DNA of 64,000 nt from a bacterium (GTDB lineage Bacteria > Oederibacteriota > CAKKQC01): contig CAKKQC010000034.1 in NCBI GenBank assembly GCA_919901855.1, positions 1-64,000 on the forward strand. The letters are read 5' to 3'. Position numbers and translations under genes: made by a program. The notes beneath the pieces were generated by a model. That model was given only the letters and a program-made list of their open reading frames with translations. It searched no databases and was not told where the DNA came from. This document shows, in pieces, positions 29,713-38,384 of this stretch (position 1 is the stretch's first letter; each line of letters opens with the position of its first letter).

Positions 29713-30690
29713 GTGAGGCGCTCGGCGCTCCTCGCGGCCGCGCTCCTCGGGACCGCGACCGCGCTGTGGTGGGCGGGCCCGGTCCGCGCGGGGCGGTCCG
29801 CCGGCGCATCCTCGCTCATCATCGGCAAGCTGCCCGTCGGCGTCCGCGCGATCGGGCTCTCGGGCGCGTATGCGGCCGTGGCCGGCGAGCCCTCGGCCAT
29901 CTACTGGAATCCCGCCGGGCTGTCCCACATCGACCGCCGCCGCTTCGAGATGAGTCACGAGGAACAGGGCGAGTCGATCCGGATGGAGAACGTTCTCGTG
30001 TCGGTGCCGCTCATCCTCGGCGGAACGGTGGGCGCGGCTTTCAGCTTCATGAGCCAGCCGCCGATCATGGAGATTCTCGAGGACGCGTCGGGCGAGCCCC
30101 TCGGCAGCTCGCGGACCCTTTCCGTCTACCAGTACAAGGGCGCCGTCGGGTTCGGCCAGGACCTGGGCAAGTTGACGCCCGTGCCCGAGCTCGGTGATCT
30201 CTGGAACAAGGGCGCCGTCGGAGCCGCGGTGACGGTTCTGGGAGAGCATATCGGGAAGTCCACGGCGACCGCGGTTTCGGTCGACCTCGGGTACATGTAC
30301 GAGGACCCCAACGAGGGGCGGTCCGCCGGGATCGTGGTCCGGCAGGTCGGCACGCCCGCGTTCGGGCGCCCGATCCCGGTCACGGGGCAGGCCGGGGTCG
30401 GGCAGGTCATCCAGGGCGTGCTCTGGACCTTCGACGTGGCTACGGCCGCGGACGACGTGCTCCGCCTGCGCGGGGGGATCGAGTATGCCCATCCCTTCGG
30501 GCTCAGCACCATCACGCTGCGCGGCGGGGCCCAGCACAGTTTCTCGTCCGACCTGATGGCGCCGTACACGGTCGGGTTGGGGTACCGTCTGGCCCTCGAG
30601 GACGCGTTCGATATCGGCATCGAATACGCGTACATGCCCGTCAAGGGCTTCCAGGATCTGCACGCGATCTCGGTCCAGGTGGGGCTATGA
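29713..30690 (+). CDS. PorV/PorQ-type outer-membrane barrel (UPF0164 family)
   Basis: This 325-residue protein starts at GTG one base after dapA. It has a signal peptide to about residue 26 (PVRAG). The family signature follows: VGVRAIGLSGAYAAVAGEPSAIYWNPAGLSHIDRRRFEMSH. Alternating beta strands (GGTVGAAFSFMSQ, GAVGAAVTVLGEH, LRLRGGIEYAHP, YTVGLGYRLALED) run to a C-terminal strand ending IQVGL-like (ISVQVGL), as in outer-membrane barrels. Related PorV proteins act as shuttle or anchor partners of type IX secretion cargo in Bacteroidota, but many UPF0164 members have no assigned role. It overlaps the next gene in ATGA. Confidence 0.85.
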   Translation: MRRSALLAAALLGTATALWWAGPVRAGRSAGASSLIIGKLPVGVRAIGLSGAYAAVAGEPSAIYWNPAGLSHIDRRRFEMSHEEQGESIRMENVLVSVPLILGGTVGAAFSFMSQPPIMEILEDASGEPLGSSRTLSVYQYKGAVGFGQDLGKLTPVPELGDLWNKGAVGAAVTVLGEHIGKSTATAVSVDLGYMYEDPNEGRSAGIVVRQVGTPAFGRPIPVTGQAGVGQVIQGVLWTFDVATAADDVLRLRGGIEYAHPFGLSTITLRGGAQHSFSSDLMAPYTVGLGYRLALEDAFDIGIEYAYMPVKGFQDLHAISVQVGL

Positions 30691-31640
30691 GCGCGTCGCT
30701 CGCTGCGAGCGCGTCGCGCGCGACGAGGACGTTGCCGGCCGTCCTCTGCCTTATGCTGGCCGCCTGCCCCGGGGGGGCCGCCGCGGAGCCCGCAGCCCCG
30801 GACGGGGCGCCCTCGGAGCTGCGGGCGCCCGCGGGGCCGGAGGCCCTCGTCCCGCCGGCCCTGCCGACAGAGCGGCGGCCCGTCAGGCCGGGGGAGACCT
30901 CGCTGTGGCGCGTGCGGTTCGGGCTGGGCGCCTCCACGATGCGGCTCGGCGGGCTCGAGCACTTCGCCGATCCGTCGGTCAACCACTTCGCCGGCGAGTC
31001 GGCGAATTTCTACGGGATCAAGCCCGGCCCTACCGAGCGCCGCAACATCAACTTCTCGCTGGTCGAGGCGGTGGAGGCGTCGTTCCAGGTCGACCCTCTG
31101 GTCTCCGTCGCCATGAAGGTCGCGTCGCTCCGGAGCCAGCGCGGCACGCTGCGCACGATCGCGCAGGGGACGGGCACGCGGCTGGAGGACAGTTGGGACT
31201 TCTCGACGGAGATGGTGCTCGTGATGGCGGGGGCCGGATTCAACATGCCGCTTGACGAGCGCCTCCGGCTCAACATCACGCTCTTCGTCGGCGCCGGTTT
31301 TGGCACCGTCAACATCGATCACCGGTGGCGGATCGACTTGCCCGCCGGCGCCGATGCCCGTGCCGGGGCGGCCGAGGGGACCGGGACGGCCTTCATCCCG
31401 GAGTTCACGATGGAGCTCGAGCGGGACCTCACCGAATCGCTGGCCGTGGGGGCGGGACTGGGCTACCGGTTCGGCGGGATCGAGACGTTCGAGAGCCGGT
31501 ACGGCTCGACACTCAATCCGGAGTCCAACACCCACCCGCAGTTCGAGGCCGGGTGGCCGATCCGGAACACGAGCCGCACGCTCCTGACCGCGGACTATGG
31601 GGGCCTGATCCTCATCCTGTTCTTCACCGCCCGGGGCTAA
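30687..31640 (+). CDS. Probable outer-membrane beta-barrel protein
   Basis: This 317-residue product starts with ATG in an ATGA overlap. The N-terminal hydrophobic stretch ends in LAAC (residues about 23-26), which could be a lipobox or part of an ordinary signal peptide. A Pro/Ala-rich linker follows to residue 70. The rest alternates amphipathic strands (VRFGLGASTMRLGG, VLVMAGAGFNMP, LNITLFVGAGFGTVNI, LAVGAGLGYRFGGIETF) and ends near LILILFFTARG. This is the look of a small outer-membrane barrel, but no named family is recognised. Its place between a PorV-like barrel and polA suggests an envelope role. Confidence 0.6.
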   Translation: MSASLAASASRATRTLPAVLCLMLAACPGGAAAEPAAPDGAPSELRAPAGPEALVPPALPTERRPVRPGETSLWRVRFGLGASTMRLGGLEHFADPSVNHFAGESANFYGIKPGPTERRNINFSLVEAVEASFQVDPLVSVAMKVASLRSQRGTLRTIAQGTGTRLEDSWDFSTEMVLVMAGAGFNMPLDERLRLNITLFVGAGFGTVNIDHRWRIDLPAGADARAGAAEGTGTAFIPEFTMELERDLTESLAVGAGLGYRFGGIETFESRYGSTLNPESNTHPQFEAGWPIRNTSRTLLTADYGGLILILFFTARG

Positions 31641-31657
31641 AGGGCCGGGCGGCGCCG

Positions 31658-34201
31658 ATGCAGCGCCAACTGCACCTGATCGACGGTAACTCGTACGCCT
31701 ACCGGGCGTTCTACGCGATTCCGCGTCTCACGAACCACGAGGGGAAACCGACGAACGCCGTGTACGGTTTCGCCGTGTTCCTGCACCGGATGCTCAAGGA
31801 GCATCCGGGCGACGAGATCGTGGTGGCGTTCGACCCGAAGGGTCCGACCGCGCGCCACAAGGTCTTCGCCGAGTACAAGGCGCACCGCAAGCCGATGCCG
31901 GACGACCTCGTGACGCAGGTGCCGCTGCTCCACGATCTCGTGCGCGCGCACGGTCTGCCCCTGATCATGATCGAGGGTCACGAGGCGGACGACGCGCTCG
32001 CGACGCTCAGCCGGCTCGGGCTCGAGGCCGGCAGATCGGTCCGCATCTACAGCGGGGACAAGGACATCCTTCAACTCGTCGGACCGGATGTTAAGGTCGT
32101 CGTGCCCCGGCAGGAGGATGCGCCCATGGACGCCGGTGCGGTCAGGGCGAAGTGGGGCGTGCCGCCGGACTCGATCGTCGACCTCCTATCGCTAATGGGG
32201 GATGACTCCGACAACCTCCCCGGCGTCATGGGGGTGGGGGAGAAGACCGCGGCGGCCCTCCTCGCGCAGTTCGGAGACCTGGACGCCCTGTTCGCGCGGC
32301 TCGACGAGGTGAAGTCGGAGAAGCTCCGCGCGAAGCTCGCTCCGGCCGAGGCGCAGGTGCGCCGCACCCGGGAGCTGGCCGTGCTCCGGACGGATCTGCC
32401 GGTGGCCGGAGGGATCGCGGCGTGCCGCCGCGGCGATCCGGACCTCCCGCGGCTCCACGCCCTCTACCGCGACCTCGGGTTCGCGCGCCTGCTGGCCTCG
32501 CTGCCCCAACCCGGGCAGGGGGAGTTGGCGCTGGACGGGGGTTCCTTTGGGCCGGGTGCCTCCGCCACCCCGAGCGGTCCGGCGGCCATGCTCGTCGAGA
32601 AGCCGGGCCGGGGCCTCCTCGCCGCGCTGCGTGGCGACTCGCCCGTAGTCTGCGCCGCGATCGAGGCCGGCGGGCACGCCTTCCTCGCGCTGGAATCTGC
32701 CGGAACGCGCTGGGTCCTGCCGGCGGAGTCCCTGAAGCCCCTGGTCGCCTTCCTGGGGGATTCCGCTCACGCCAAGGTCGCCGCGGACGCGAAGGCGTTG
32801 ACCGCGCTCGCGCTCGGGGCGGGTGGGCCGCTCCGCGGCGTCACGTTCGACGTCTCTCTCGCGTCCGCCCTGCTGGGGGGCCATCCCCTGCCGCCTCCGG
32901 AGACCGCCGACCCCGGACGCGCCGCGGCCGCCGCCCTCGACGCCGTGGGCGAAGCCCGGGGCCCGCTCGCGGCCCGGCTCGACGCCGAGGGGATGCGCGG
33001 CCTCCTCGAGCGCGTCGAACTGCCGGTCGCCCCGATCCTGGCCGCGATGGAGCGGGAGGGTATAGGGCTCGACGTCGCGCGGTTGAGCCGGGCCGCGGAC
33101 GAGATCCGCGGCCACCTCAAGGGCCTCGAGGTGGAGATATGGAAGCTCGCGGGGGGGGAGTTCAACATCCTCTCGCCAAAGCAGGTGGGTGAGGTCCTCT
33201 TCGGGAAGCTGAAGCTTCCCTCCGGCAAGCGGACCAAGACCGGCTTCTCGACGGACGAGGCCGTGCTCGACGAGCTGGCGGGGACCCACCGCGCCCCCGC
33301 CGCCATCCTCGAGTACCGGAAGCTCTCGAAACTGCTCGGCACCTACCTGGAACCCCTCCCGGGGCTCGTGCGCAACGGGTGCCTGCACACGACGTGGCAT
33401 CAGCTCGGGGCGGCCACGGGGAGGATCTCGAGCAGCGATCCCAACCTCCAGAACATCCCCATCCGCGGGGCCTGGGGTCAGCGCATCCGGGGCGCATTCG
33501 TCCCGCGCTTCGCGGGCCGGGTCCTGCTCTCCTGCGACTACTCCCAGATCGAGCTGCGCCTGCTCGCGCACATGGCGGGCGACGAGCCGTTCCGGGAGGC
33601 GTTCCGCCGCGGCGACGACGTGCATGCGGCCACGGCGGCCGAGATGTTCGGGAAGGCGCGCGGCGCGGTCTCGCCCGACGAGCGAAGGGCCGCGAAGGCC
33701 GTGAACTTCGGGATCGTCTACGGCATGACGGCGTACGGGCTCTCGCGCGAGCTCAAGTGCCCGCCGGGCGTGGCCCGGGACTACCTCGACCGGTTCTTCG
33801 CGAAGCATCCGGCGGTGCGCGCGTTCATGGACGGCACACTCGAGGGGGCGCGCGCCCAGGGCTGGGTCACGACCCTGCTCGGGCGCCGGCGGCGGACTCC
33901 GGAGATCGCCTCGGCCCTCAAGCTCCGGCGGGAGGAGGCGGAGCGTGAGGCGCTCAACCATCCGGTCCAGGGGACCGCGGCGGACTACCTCAAGCTCGCC
34001 ATGATAAAGGTCGCGGAGGATGTCCCGGATGCGACCCTCCTGCTCACGATCCACGACGAGCTGCTCTTCGAGGTGCCGGCAACGGGCGCGAAGGCACTAG
34101 CGGCCCGCGTCAAGGGGGCCATGGAGGGCGTCGCCTCGCTCTCGGTGCCGCTCGTGGTGGAGGCCGCGTCGGGCGCCTCGTGGGCCGAGTGCCACCCGTG
34201 A
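31658..34201 (+). CDS. polA: DNA polymerase I (proofreading domain degenerate)
   Basis: The product has 847 residues from ATG 31658. The upstream part of the frame overlaps the previous gene out of phase and is rejected. Residues 1-290 are the 5'-3' exonuclease (LIDGNSYAYRAFYA, GHEADDALATL, SGDKDILQLV, GVGEKTAAALL). Residues about 310-460 occupy the 3'-5' exonuclease position but lack the DxE metal ligands (AAIEAGGHAFLAL), as in Taq polymerase. The polymerase domain has motif A CDYSQIELR (D627), the O-helix RRAAKAVNFGIVYG, and motif C TIHDELLFEV (D800, E801). It functions in gap filling and repair. It sits unusually inside an envelope operon and overlaps the next start in GTGA. Confidence 0.95.
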   Translation: MQRQLHLIDGNSYAYRAFYAIPRLTNHEGKPTNAVYGFAVFLHRMLKEHPGDEIVVAFDPKGPTARHKVFAEYKAHRKPMPDDLVTQVPLLHDLVRAHGLPLIMIEGHEADDALATLSRLGLEAGRSVRIYSGDKDILQLVGPDVKVVVPRQEDAPMDAGAVRAKWGVPPDSIVDLLSLMGDDSDNLPGVMGVGEKTAAALLAQFGDLDALFARLDEVKSEKLRAKLAPAEAQVRRTRELAVLRTDLPVAGGIAACRRGDPDLPRLHALYRDLGFARLLASLPQPGQGELALDGGSFGPGASATPSGPAAMLVEKPGRGLLAALRGDSPVVCAAIEAGGHAFLALESAGTRWVLPAESLKPLVAFLGDSAHAKVAADAKALTALALGAGGPLRGVTFDVSLASALLGGHPLPPPETADPGRAAAAALDAVGEARGPLAARLDAEGMRGLLERVELPVAPILAAMEREGIGLDVARLSRAADEIRGHLKGLEVEIWKLAGGEFNILSPKQVGEVLFGKLKLPSGKRTKTGFSTDEAVLDELAGTHRAPAAILEYRKLSKLLGTYLEPLPGLVRNGCLHTTWHQLGAATGRISSSDPNLQNIPIRGAWGQRIRGAFVPRFAGRVLLSCDYSQIELRLLAHMAGDEPFREAFRRGDDVHAATAAEMFGKARGAVSPDERRAAKAVNFGIVYGMTAYGLSRELKCPPGVARDYLDRFFAKHPAVRAFMDGTLEGARAQGWVTTLLGRRRRTPEIASALKLRREEAEREALNHPVQGTAADYLKLAMIKVAEDVPDATLLLTIHDELLFEVPATGAKALAARVKGAMEGVASLSVPLVVEAASGASWAECHP

Positions 34202-35427
34202 AGCCCCGTCCGCTCCTGCGGACGGCCCTCGGCGTCCTCCTCGCCAGCCTGTTCCTGGTCGCGGACGCCGGGGCGGCCCGCCGGAAGAAGGCGGCGGCGC
34301 CCCCGGACTCCGAGGCGGCGCTCGCGGAGGCGAAGCGGACCCTCGAGGAGAAGCGCCAGCGGGCGGAATCGCTCAAGCCCGTCATCCGGCAGAAGGAGCG
34401 CCAGGAGGCGAGCGTGCTGGCGGAGCTCGACCGGCTGGACCGCAGGCTCGGGGTCCTGCGGGAGGAGCTCCAGCGCTACCGTGACGAGATCGACATGACG
34501 CAGGCCCAACTCGAGGCGATCCGCCGGCAGTCGCGGCTGACCTCGGCGGAGCTCGCCCGGTCGGCCGAGCGCCTGCGCCAGGACCTGCTCGTGTGGCAGA
34601 CGGGCGGCGCCGGGGACACCCTCCCGGAGGCCTACCACGCGCGCCGGTCCGCGCCGGACGGCGAGGCCCGGGGGGCGGCCTCGGACCCTGCCGATGTCGC
34701 CCTATGGTGCGGCGCGGGAGAGGCGGAGCGGCTCTCGGCGGGCCGCATGACCCGGTTCGATCTCCAGCAACGCTCGATTCGCCAGGGGGACCGGCTCGCT
34801 TCCCTGCGCCGTCTCCGGCGTGGCCTGGCGGCGAAGGAGCGCGAATTGGCGACGGCCCTGCGCGCCCGCAGCGATTTCCTCCGGACCCTCCGGCTCGAGA
34901 AGTCCCAGCAGAAGGATCTCCTTCGCGAATACGAGACATCCGGGCGGGCGCTGGAGCGGGTCGTGGGACGGCTGTCCGAGCAGGCGCGCGCGGCTTCGGC
35001 GGCGGCGCTCGTGCCGTCCACGGCCCGCGTGGGCCAGCTCCTGTGGCCGGTCAAAGGGCCGCTCCTGCGGCGGTTCGGACGCCAGAAGCACGAGGCCTTC
35101 AATGCGACGGTATTCTCGACGGGCATTGAAATCAAGGCGAAGGAGGGCACGCCCGTCCGCGCGGCCGAATCCGGCCGCGTGGTCTTCCTGGATTGGCTTA
35201 CCGGCTACGGGCGTGTCATGATTGTGGACCATGGCAGCAGCTTCCATTCCCTGTACGGACATCTCCAGGACACGGCGGCCGGCGTGGGGTCGCGCGTGAA
35301 CCGGGGCGCCGTGATCGGGACCGTGGGCGACACGGGGTCGCTCGGGGCCCCCTCCCTGTATTTCGAGGTGCGCCACTACGGCCAGCCGGCCGATCCGAGG
35401 CGTTACCTGGGGAGGGACACGGAATGA
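34198..35427 (+). CDS. EnvC-like murein hydrolase activator with degenerate LytM domain
   Basis: The product has 409 residues, starting at GTG in a GTGA overlap with polA. A signal peptide (residues 1-27) is followed by a long coiled coil (about 35-250, rich in E, R, K and L heptads), then an M23/LytM domain (about 285-405). The fold is recognisable (GTPVRAAESGRVVFLDWLTG, SLYGHL, VGDTGSLGAPSLYFEVR), but the zinc ligands are lost: the HxGxD position reads FSTGIEI and the HxH position reads LYFEVR. Such inactive LytM proteins activate periplasmic amidases during septum splitting. The neighbours, S41 protease and divergent polysaccharide deacetylase, repeat the widespread envC-ctpA-yibQ arrangement. 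Confidence 0.85.
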   Translation: MKPRPLLRTALGVLLASLFLVADAGAARRKKAAAPPDSEAALAEAKRTLEEKRQRAESLKPVIRQKERQEASVLAELDRLDRRLGVLREELQRYRDEIDMTQAQLEAIRRQSRLTSAELARSAERLRQDLLVWQTGGAGDTLPEAYHARRSAPDGEARGAASDPADVALWCGAGEAERLSAGRMTRFDLQQRSIRQGDRLASLRRLRRGLAAKERELATALRARSDFLRTLRLEKSQQKDLLREYETSGRALERVVGRLSEQARAASAAALVPSTARVGQLLWPVKGPLLRRFGRQKHEAFNATVFSTGIEIKAKEGTPVRAAESGRVVFLDWLTGYGRVMIVDHGSSFHSLYGHLQDTAAGVGSRVNRGAVIGTVGDTGSLGAPSLYFEVRHYGQPADPRRYLGRDTE

Positions 35428-36884
35428 GGAGGGACCTTGCGGCCCGGGGACTCCTCTCCGCGTGCCTGCTCACCGGATTGCTGGCCGCCTCGTCCGCGCC
35501 GGCGCTCACCGACGAGGAACTCGAGCCGTTCCTGAACGCGATGGCCGAGATCCAGCGCAAGTACGTGGACGAGACGAAGGTGGATACCGCGACCCTGCTC
35601 CGGAAGGCGTCCGAGGGGGTCGTGAACGCGCTCGACGCCGAGAGCCTCGTGCTCGATCCCGCTCCACCGCCGGGCCCCGCCGGCCCGGGATTCGCGATCG
35701 GGGTGCGCGGCGGCCTGGCGCACGTTATCGACGTGATCGAGGGGGGAGCGGCCGAGGCGGCGGGGCTGAAAGTCGGCGACCACCTCCTGCAAGTCGACGG
35801 CAAGGACACGGGCGGGGAGAAGCGGCTCGAGATCGAGCGGTTCCTGGCGGGATCGGCCGGCAGCAAGGTATGGCTCCTGTGGGAGGACGAGGACGGCACC
35901 TATCGGGAGGCGCAGGTGGAGCGCACGGCGACCGCGCGGCCCGCGTGGCGGCGCGTGGTCATGCCGGGTGCGGAGTTCATCCAGGTCTTCCGGCTCGACG
36001 AGGCGGCGGCGGACCAGATCCGTTCCGATCTGGCCTCGGCCCCGGCCGCGGGGGGCGCCGTGCTCGACCTGCGGAGGTGCGCGGGCGGGGACCCGGATGC
36101 CGCCATCGCGCTGGCGGACGCCCTGCTTCCGGGCGGACTCGAGATCGTGACCGGCCGGGGCGTCAACGCGAAGAGCGAACACCGGTACGAGGCGACGCGG
36201 AAGTCGAAGCCGGTCGGCGTGCCGCTCGTCCTGCTCGTGGGGCCCGGCACCCGGGGCGCGCCCGAGATCCTGGCCGCGGCCCTCATTCATCACCGGCGCG
36301 CGCTGGCGGTCGGCAAGGGGACGTTCGGGTACGCGGCCCGGCAGAAGGACTTCGCCCTGCCGTCCGCCGGCGGTCGGAAGCTGCGGCTCACGGTGGAGCG
36401 GTTCACGGCCCCATCGGGCATCTGCCTGACGGGGACCGGGGTGGGCGCCGAACTTTCCGCGGGGGAGGCCCTGCCGCGCCGGATCGAGCGTGAACTGGAG
36501 CGAACGTCGCTGGTGGGGCGTCTCGCCGAGCGCCTGTTCGCCGCGCCCCCGGCCGCGTTCGACGCCGCCGCGCTCCAGGCCGGGAATCTCGCGCTGAGCG
36601 CGCAGGAATCGAAGGGGAAGAGCGTCGCCGAGCGCCGGGGCGAGTTCGAACGGGCGTTCCAGACCGCGGCCGAGGCGCTAGTGCGCGAGGCCGGCCTCGG
36701 GGTTTCGCGCGACACGCTCGAGCAGGCCCGGCTTACGCTGATTTCGCGCGTCCGGGTCGAGCTCGCGAAGCGGCACAAGAGCCCGGAGGACGCGCTCGTG
36801 GTCCGCCTGCGCGAGGATCCCGAGGCGGCCATGGGGCTGGACCTCCTCCGGGCCGTGCGGCGGATGTCGGGGGCGGCGCAGTGA
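35424..36884 (+). CDS. Inactive S41 (C-terminal processing) protease homolog with PDZ domain
   Basis: The product has 486 residues, starting ATG in an ATGA overlap. A signal peptide (about 1-28) precedes a helical segment like that of CtpA (EIQRKYVDETKVDTATLLRKASEGVVNALD). A PDZ domain follows (about 90-170; IEGGAAEAAGLKVGDHLLQVDGK), then an S41 core (200-350). The Ser-Lys dyad is absent: the serine position is G278 in GTRGAPEI, and the lysine position is Y303 in TFGYAARQ. A helical extension (about 390-486) has no counterpart in the next gene. It is therefore a pseudo-protease, likely a partner or regulator of the active enzyme encoded next. Confidence 0.8.
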   Translation: MRRDLAARGLLSACLLTGLLAASSAPALTDEELEPFLNAMAEIQRKYVDETKVDTATLLRKASEGVVNALDAESLVLDPAPPPGPAGPGFAIGVRGGLAHVIDVIEGGAAEAAGLKVGDHLLQVDGKDTGGEKRLEIERFLAGSAGSKVWLLWEDEDGTYREAQVERTATARPAWRRVVMPGAEFIQVFRLDEAAADQIRSDLASAPAAGGAVLDLRRCAGGDPDAAIALADALLPGGLEIVTGRGVNAKSEHRYEATRKSKPVGVPLVLLVGPGTRGAPEILAAALIHHRRALAVGKGTFGYAARQKDFALPSAGGRKLRLTVERFTAPSGICLTGTGVGAELSAGEALPRRIERELERTSLVGRLAERLFAAPPAAFDAAALQAGNLALSAQESKGKSVAERRGEFERAFQTAAEALVREAGLGVSRDTLEQARLTLISRVRVELAKRHKSPEDALVVRLREDPEAAMGLDLLRAVRRMSGAAQ

Positions 36885-38365
36885 GGGGCCGCTGGTCCCT
36901 CGTCGTGGCCCTCATGTCGGCGGCGTCGTCGTCCGTGGCCGCGGACCCCGACGCCGCGGCGCTCAAGCCCCTGCTTGGCCTGATCGAGACCGTCGAGGCC
37001 AACTACGCGGGCGACCCCCCCCTGCGGCGGGACGAGGTCGTGAAACAGGCGGCGTCGGGCATGGTCTCGAGTCTCGACCGCTACAGCGAGTTCCTCGACC
37101 AGCAGAAGTACAAGGACCTGCAGGAGGACACCCGGGGCAGCTTCGGCGGCATCGGGATCGAGATCGGGATCGTGAGCGGGAAGCTTTCGGTGATCGCGCC
37201 CATCGAGGGTACTCCGGCGTTCGCCGCGGGCCTGCTCGGCGGCGACGTGATCGCGTTCATCAACGGCACGCCGACGGACGACATGAAGATCATGGACGCC
37301 GTGCACCGGATCAAGGGCCCGCCGGGGACGAAGGTCGTGCTGACGATCCAGCGCGAGGGGTCGCCGATGCGGGACGTGCCGCTCATCCGCGCGATCATCA
37401 CTCCCGTCAACATCCGGGACACGGTGCTCGAAGCCTCGGGGATCGGCTACGTCGCCATCCACAGCTTCTCCGAGCATACGGCCGAGAACCTCTACGACGC
37501 CCTGCGCCGGTTCAAGGAGGGGAAACTCAAGGGGGTTATCCTGGATTTGCGCTCCAACCCGGGCGGTCTCCTGCAGGAGGCCACGCGGGTGGTCGATCTC
37601 TTCCTGCCGGGCGGCGTCGCGATCGTGTCGACCGAGGCGCGCGACCCCGCCCAGCGGGCGAAGTACTACTCGTCGGAGAAGATGGAAGTGCCCCAGTTTC
37701 CGCTGGTCGTCCTGGTAAACGAATGGTCCGCGAGCGGCTCCGAGATCGTGGCCGGCGCGCTCAAGGATCACCGTAGAGCGATCATCATGGGCCGCCGGAC
37801 CTTCGGGAAGGCATCGGTCCAGAGCATAACGCCGGTCTCGATCGACAAGACGCAGGCCCTGCGCATGACGGTGGCCCGCTACTACACGCCGTCGCACAAC
37901 GAGATCCACGAGGTCGGCATCGAGCCGGACGTGACGCTGCCCGCGTCGCGGTACCCGCCCGGGATGCGCCGGTACTTCGACGAGAGCGCATTCAACCGGT
38001 TCGCCGCCGAAGTGCTCATCGCGATCGGTCCCGCCGGGGCGGGCACGGTGTGGCTCGATGCCGGAGCGCTCAAGGCGGGCCGGCTGGCTCCGCCCGGGAA
38101 GGGAGCGGCGCCGGAGAAGGTGGACGGGCGCATCGGCGTCGAGTTCCGCCGCTGGGCGGACCGGCAGGGCTGGAACGAGACGGACGAGGCTTGGGACGAG
38201 CTCGAGGATTCCGTGGTCGAACAGGTTCGCATCGCGGTAATGCGGAAGGTGAAGGGCGAGGAATCCGCGCGCCGCTACGCGATCGAGTTCGACCCCCAGG
38301 TGCGGACGGCGGCGGCGCTCCTGACGCTCTCGTCTTCCGTCCCCGCCGCGGGCCGCCCCCGCTGA
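36881..38365 (+). CDS. ctpA: S41 carboxyl-terminal processing protease, CtpA type
   Basis: The product has 494 residues, starting GTG in a GTGA overlap with the inactive homolog. After a signal peptide (MSAASSSVAA) comes the CtpA helical cap (VEANYAGDPPLRRDEVVKQAASGMVSSLDRYSEFLD), then a PDZ domain (FGGIGIEIGIVSGKLSVIAPIEGTPA...). The S41 core has LDLRSNPGG, the nucleophile S285 in WSASGSEI and K310 in TFGKASVQ, 25 residues apart as in E. coli Prc. The C-terminal extension (about 400-494) is hydrophilic. By family knowledge it trims periplasmic proteins, often peptidoglycan hydrolases or their adaptors. The EnvC-like factor two genes upstream is a natural candidate pathway partner. Confidence 0.92.
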   Translation: MRGRWSLVVALMSAASSSVAADPDAAALKPLLGLIETVEANYAGDPPLRRDEVVKQAASGMVSSLDRYSEFLDQQKYKDLQEDTRGSFGGIGIEIGIVSGKLSVIAPIEGTPAFAAGLLGGDVIAFINGTPTDDMKIMDAVHRIKGPPGTKVVLTIQREGSPMRDVPLIRAIITPVNIRDTVLEASGIGYVAIHSFSEHTAENLYDALRRFKEGKLKGVILDLRSNPGGLLQEATRVVDLFLPGGVAIVSTEARDPAQRAKYYSSEKMEVPQFPLVVLVNEWSASGSEIVAGALKDHRRAIIMGRRTFGKASVQSITPVSIDKTQALRMTVARYYTPSHNEIHEVGIEPDVTLPASRYPPGMRRYFDESAFNRFAAEVLIAIGPAGAGTVWLDAGALKAGRLAPPGKGAAPEKVDGRIGVEFRRWADRQGWNETDEAWDELEDSVVEQVRIAVMRKVKGEESARRYAIEFDPQVRTAAALLTLSSSVPAAGRPR

Positions 38366-38384
38366 GCCCGGAGAGCGGGCGGCG

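Noticed and set aside
28749-29900. 384-codon upstream extension of aconitase
   Set aside because: It is antisense to dapA and arises from high-GC codon bias; AcnA family length and the MANRRTW start end at 28748.
30687-31640. Calling the outer-membrane protein a lipoprotein
   Set aside because: LAAC fits a lipobox, but the rest looks like a barrel and an ordinary signal peptide is equally possible.
31325-31657. Upstream extension of polA
   Set aside because: It overlaps the outer-membrane protein gene out of frame, and the PolA N-terminus (QRQLHLIDGNSYAYRA) fixes the start at 31658.
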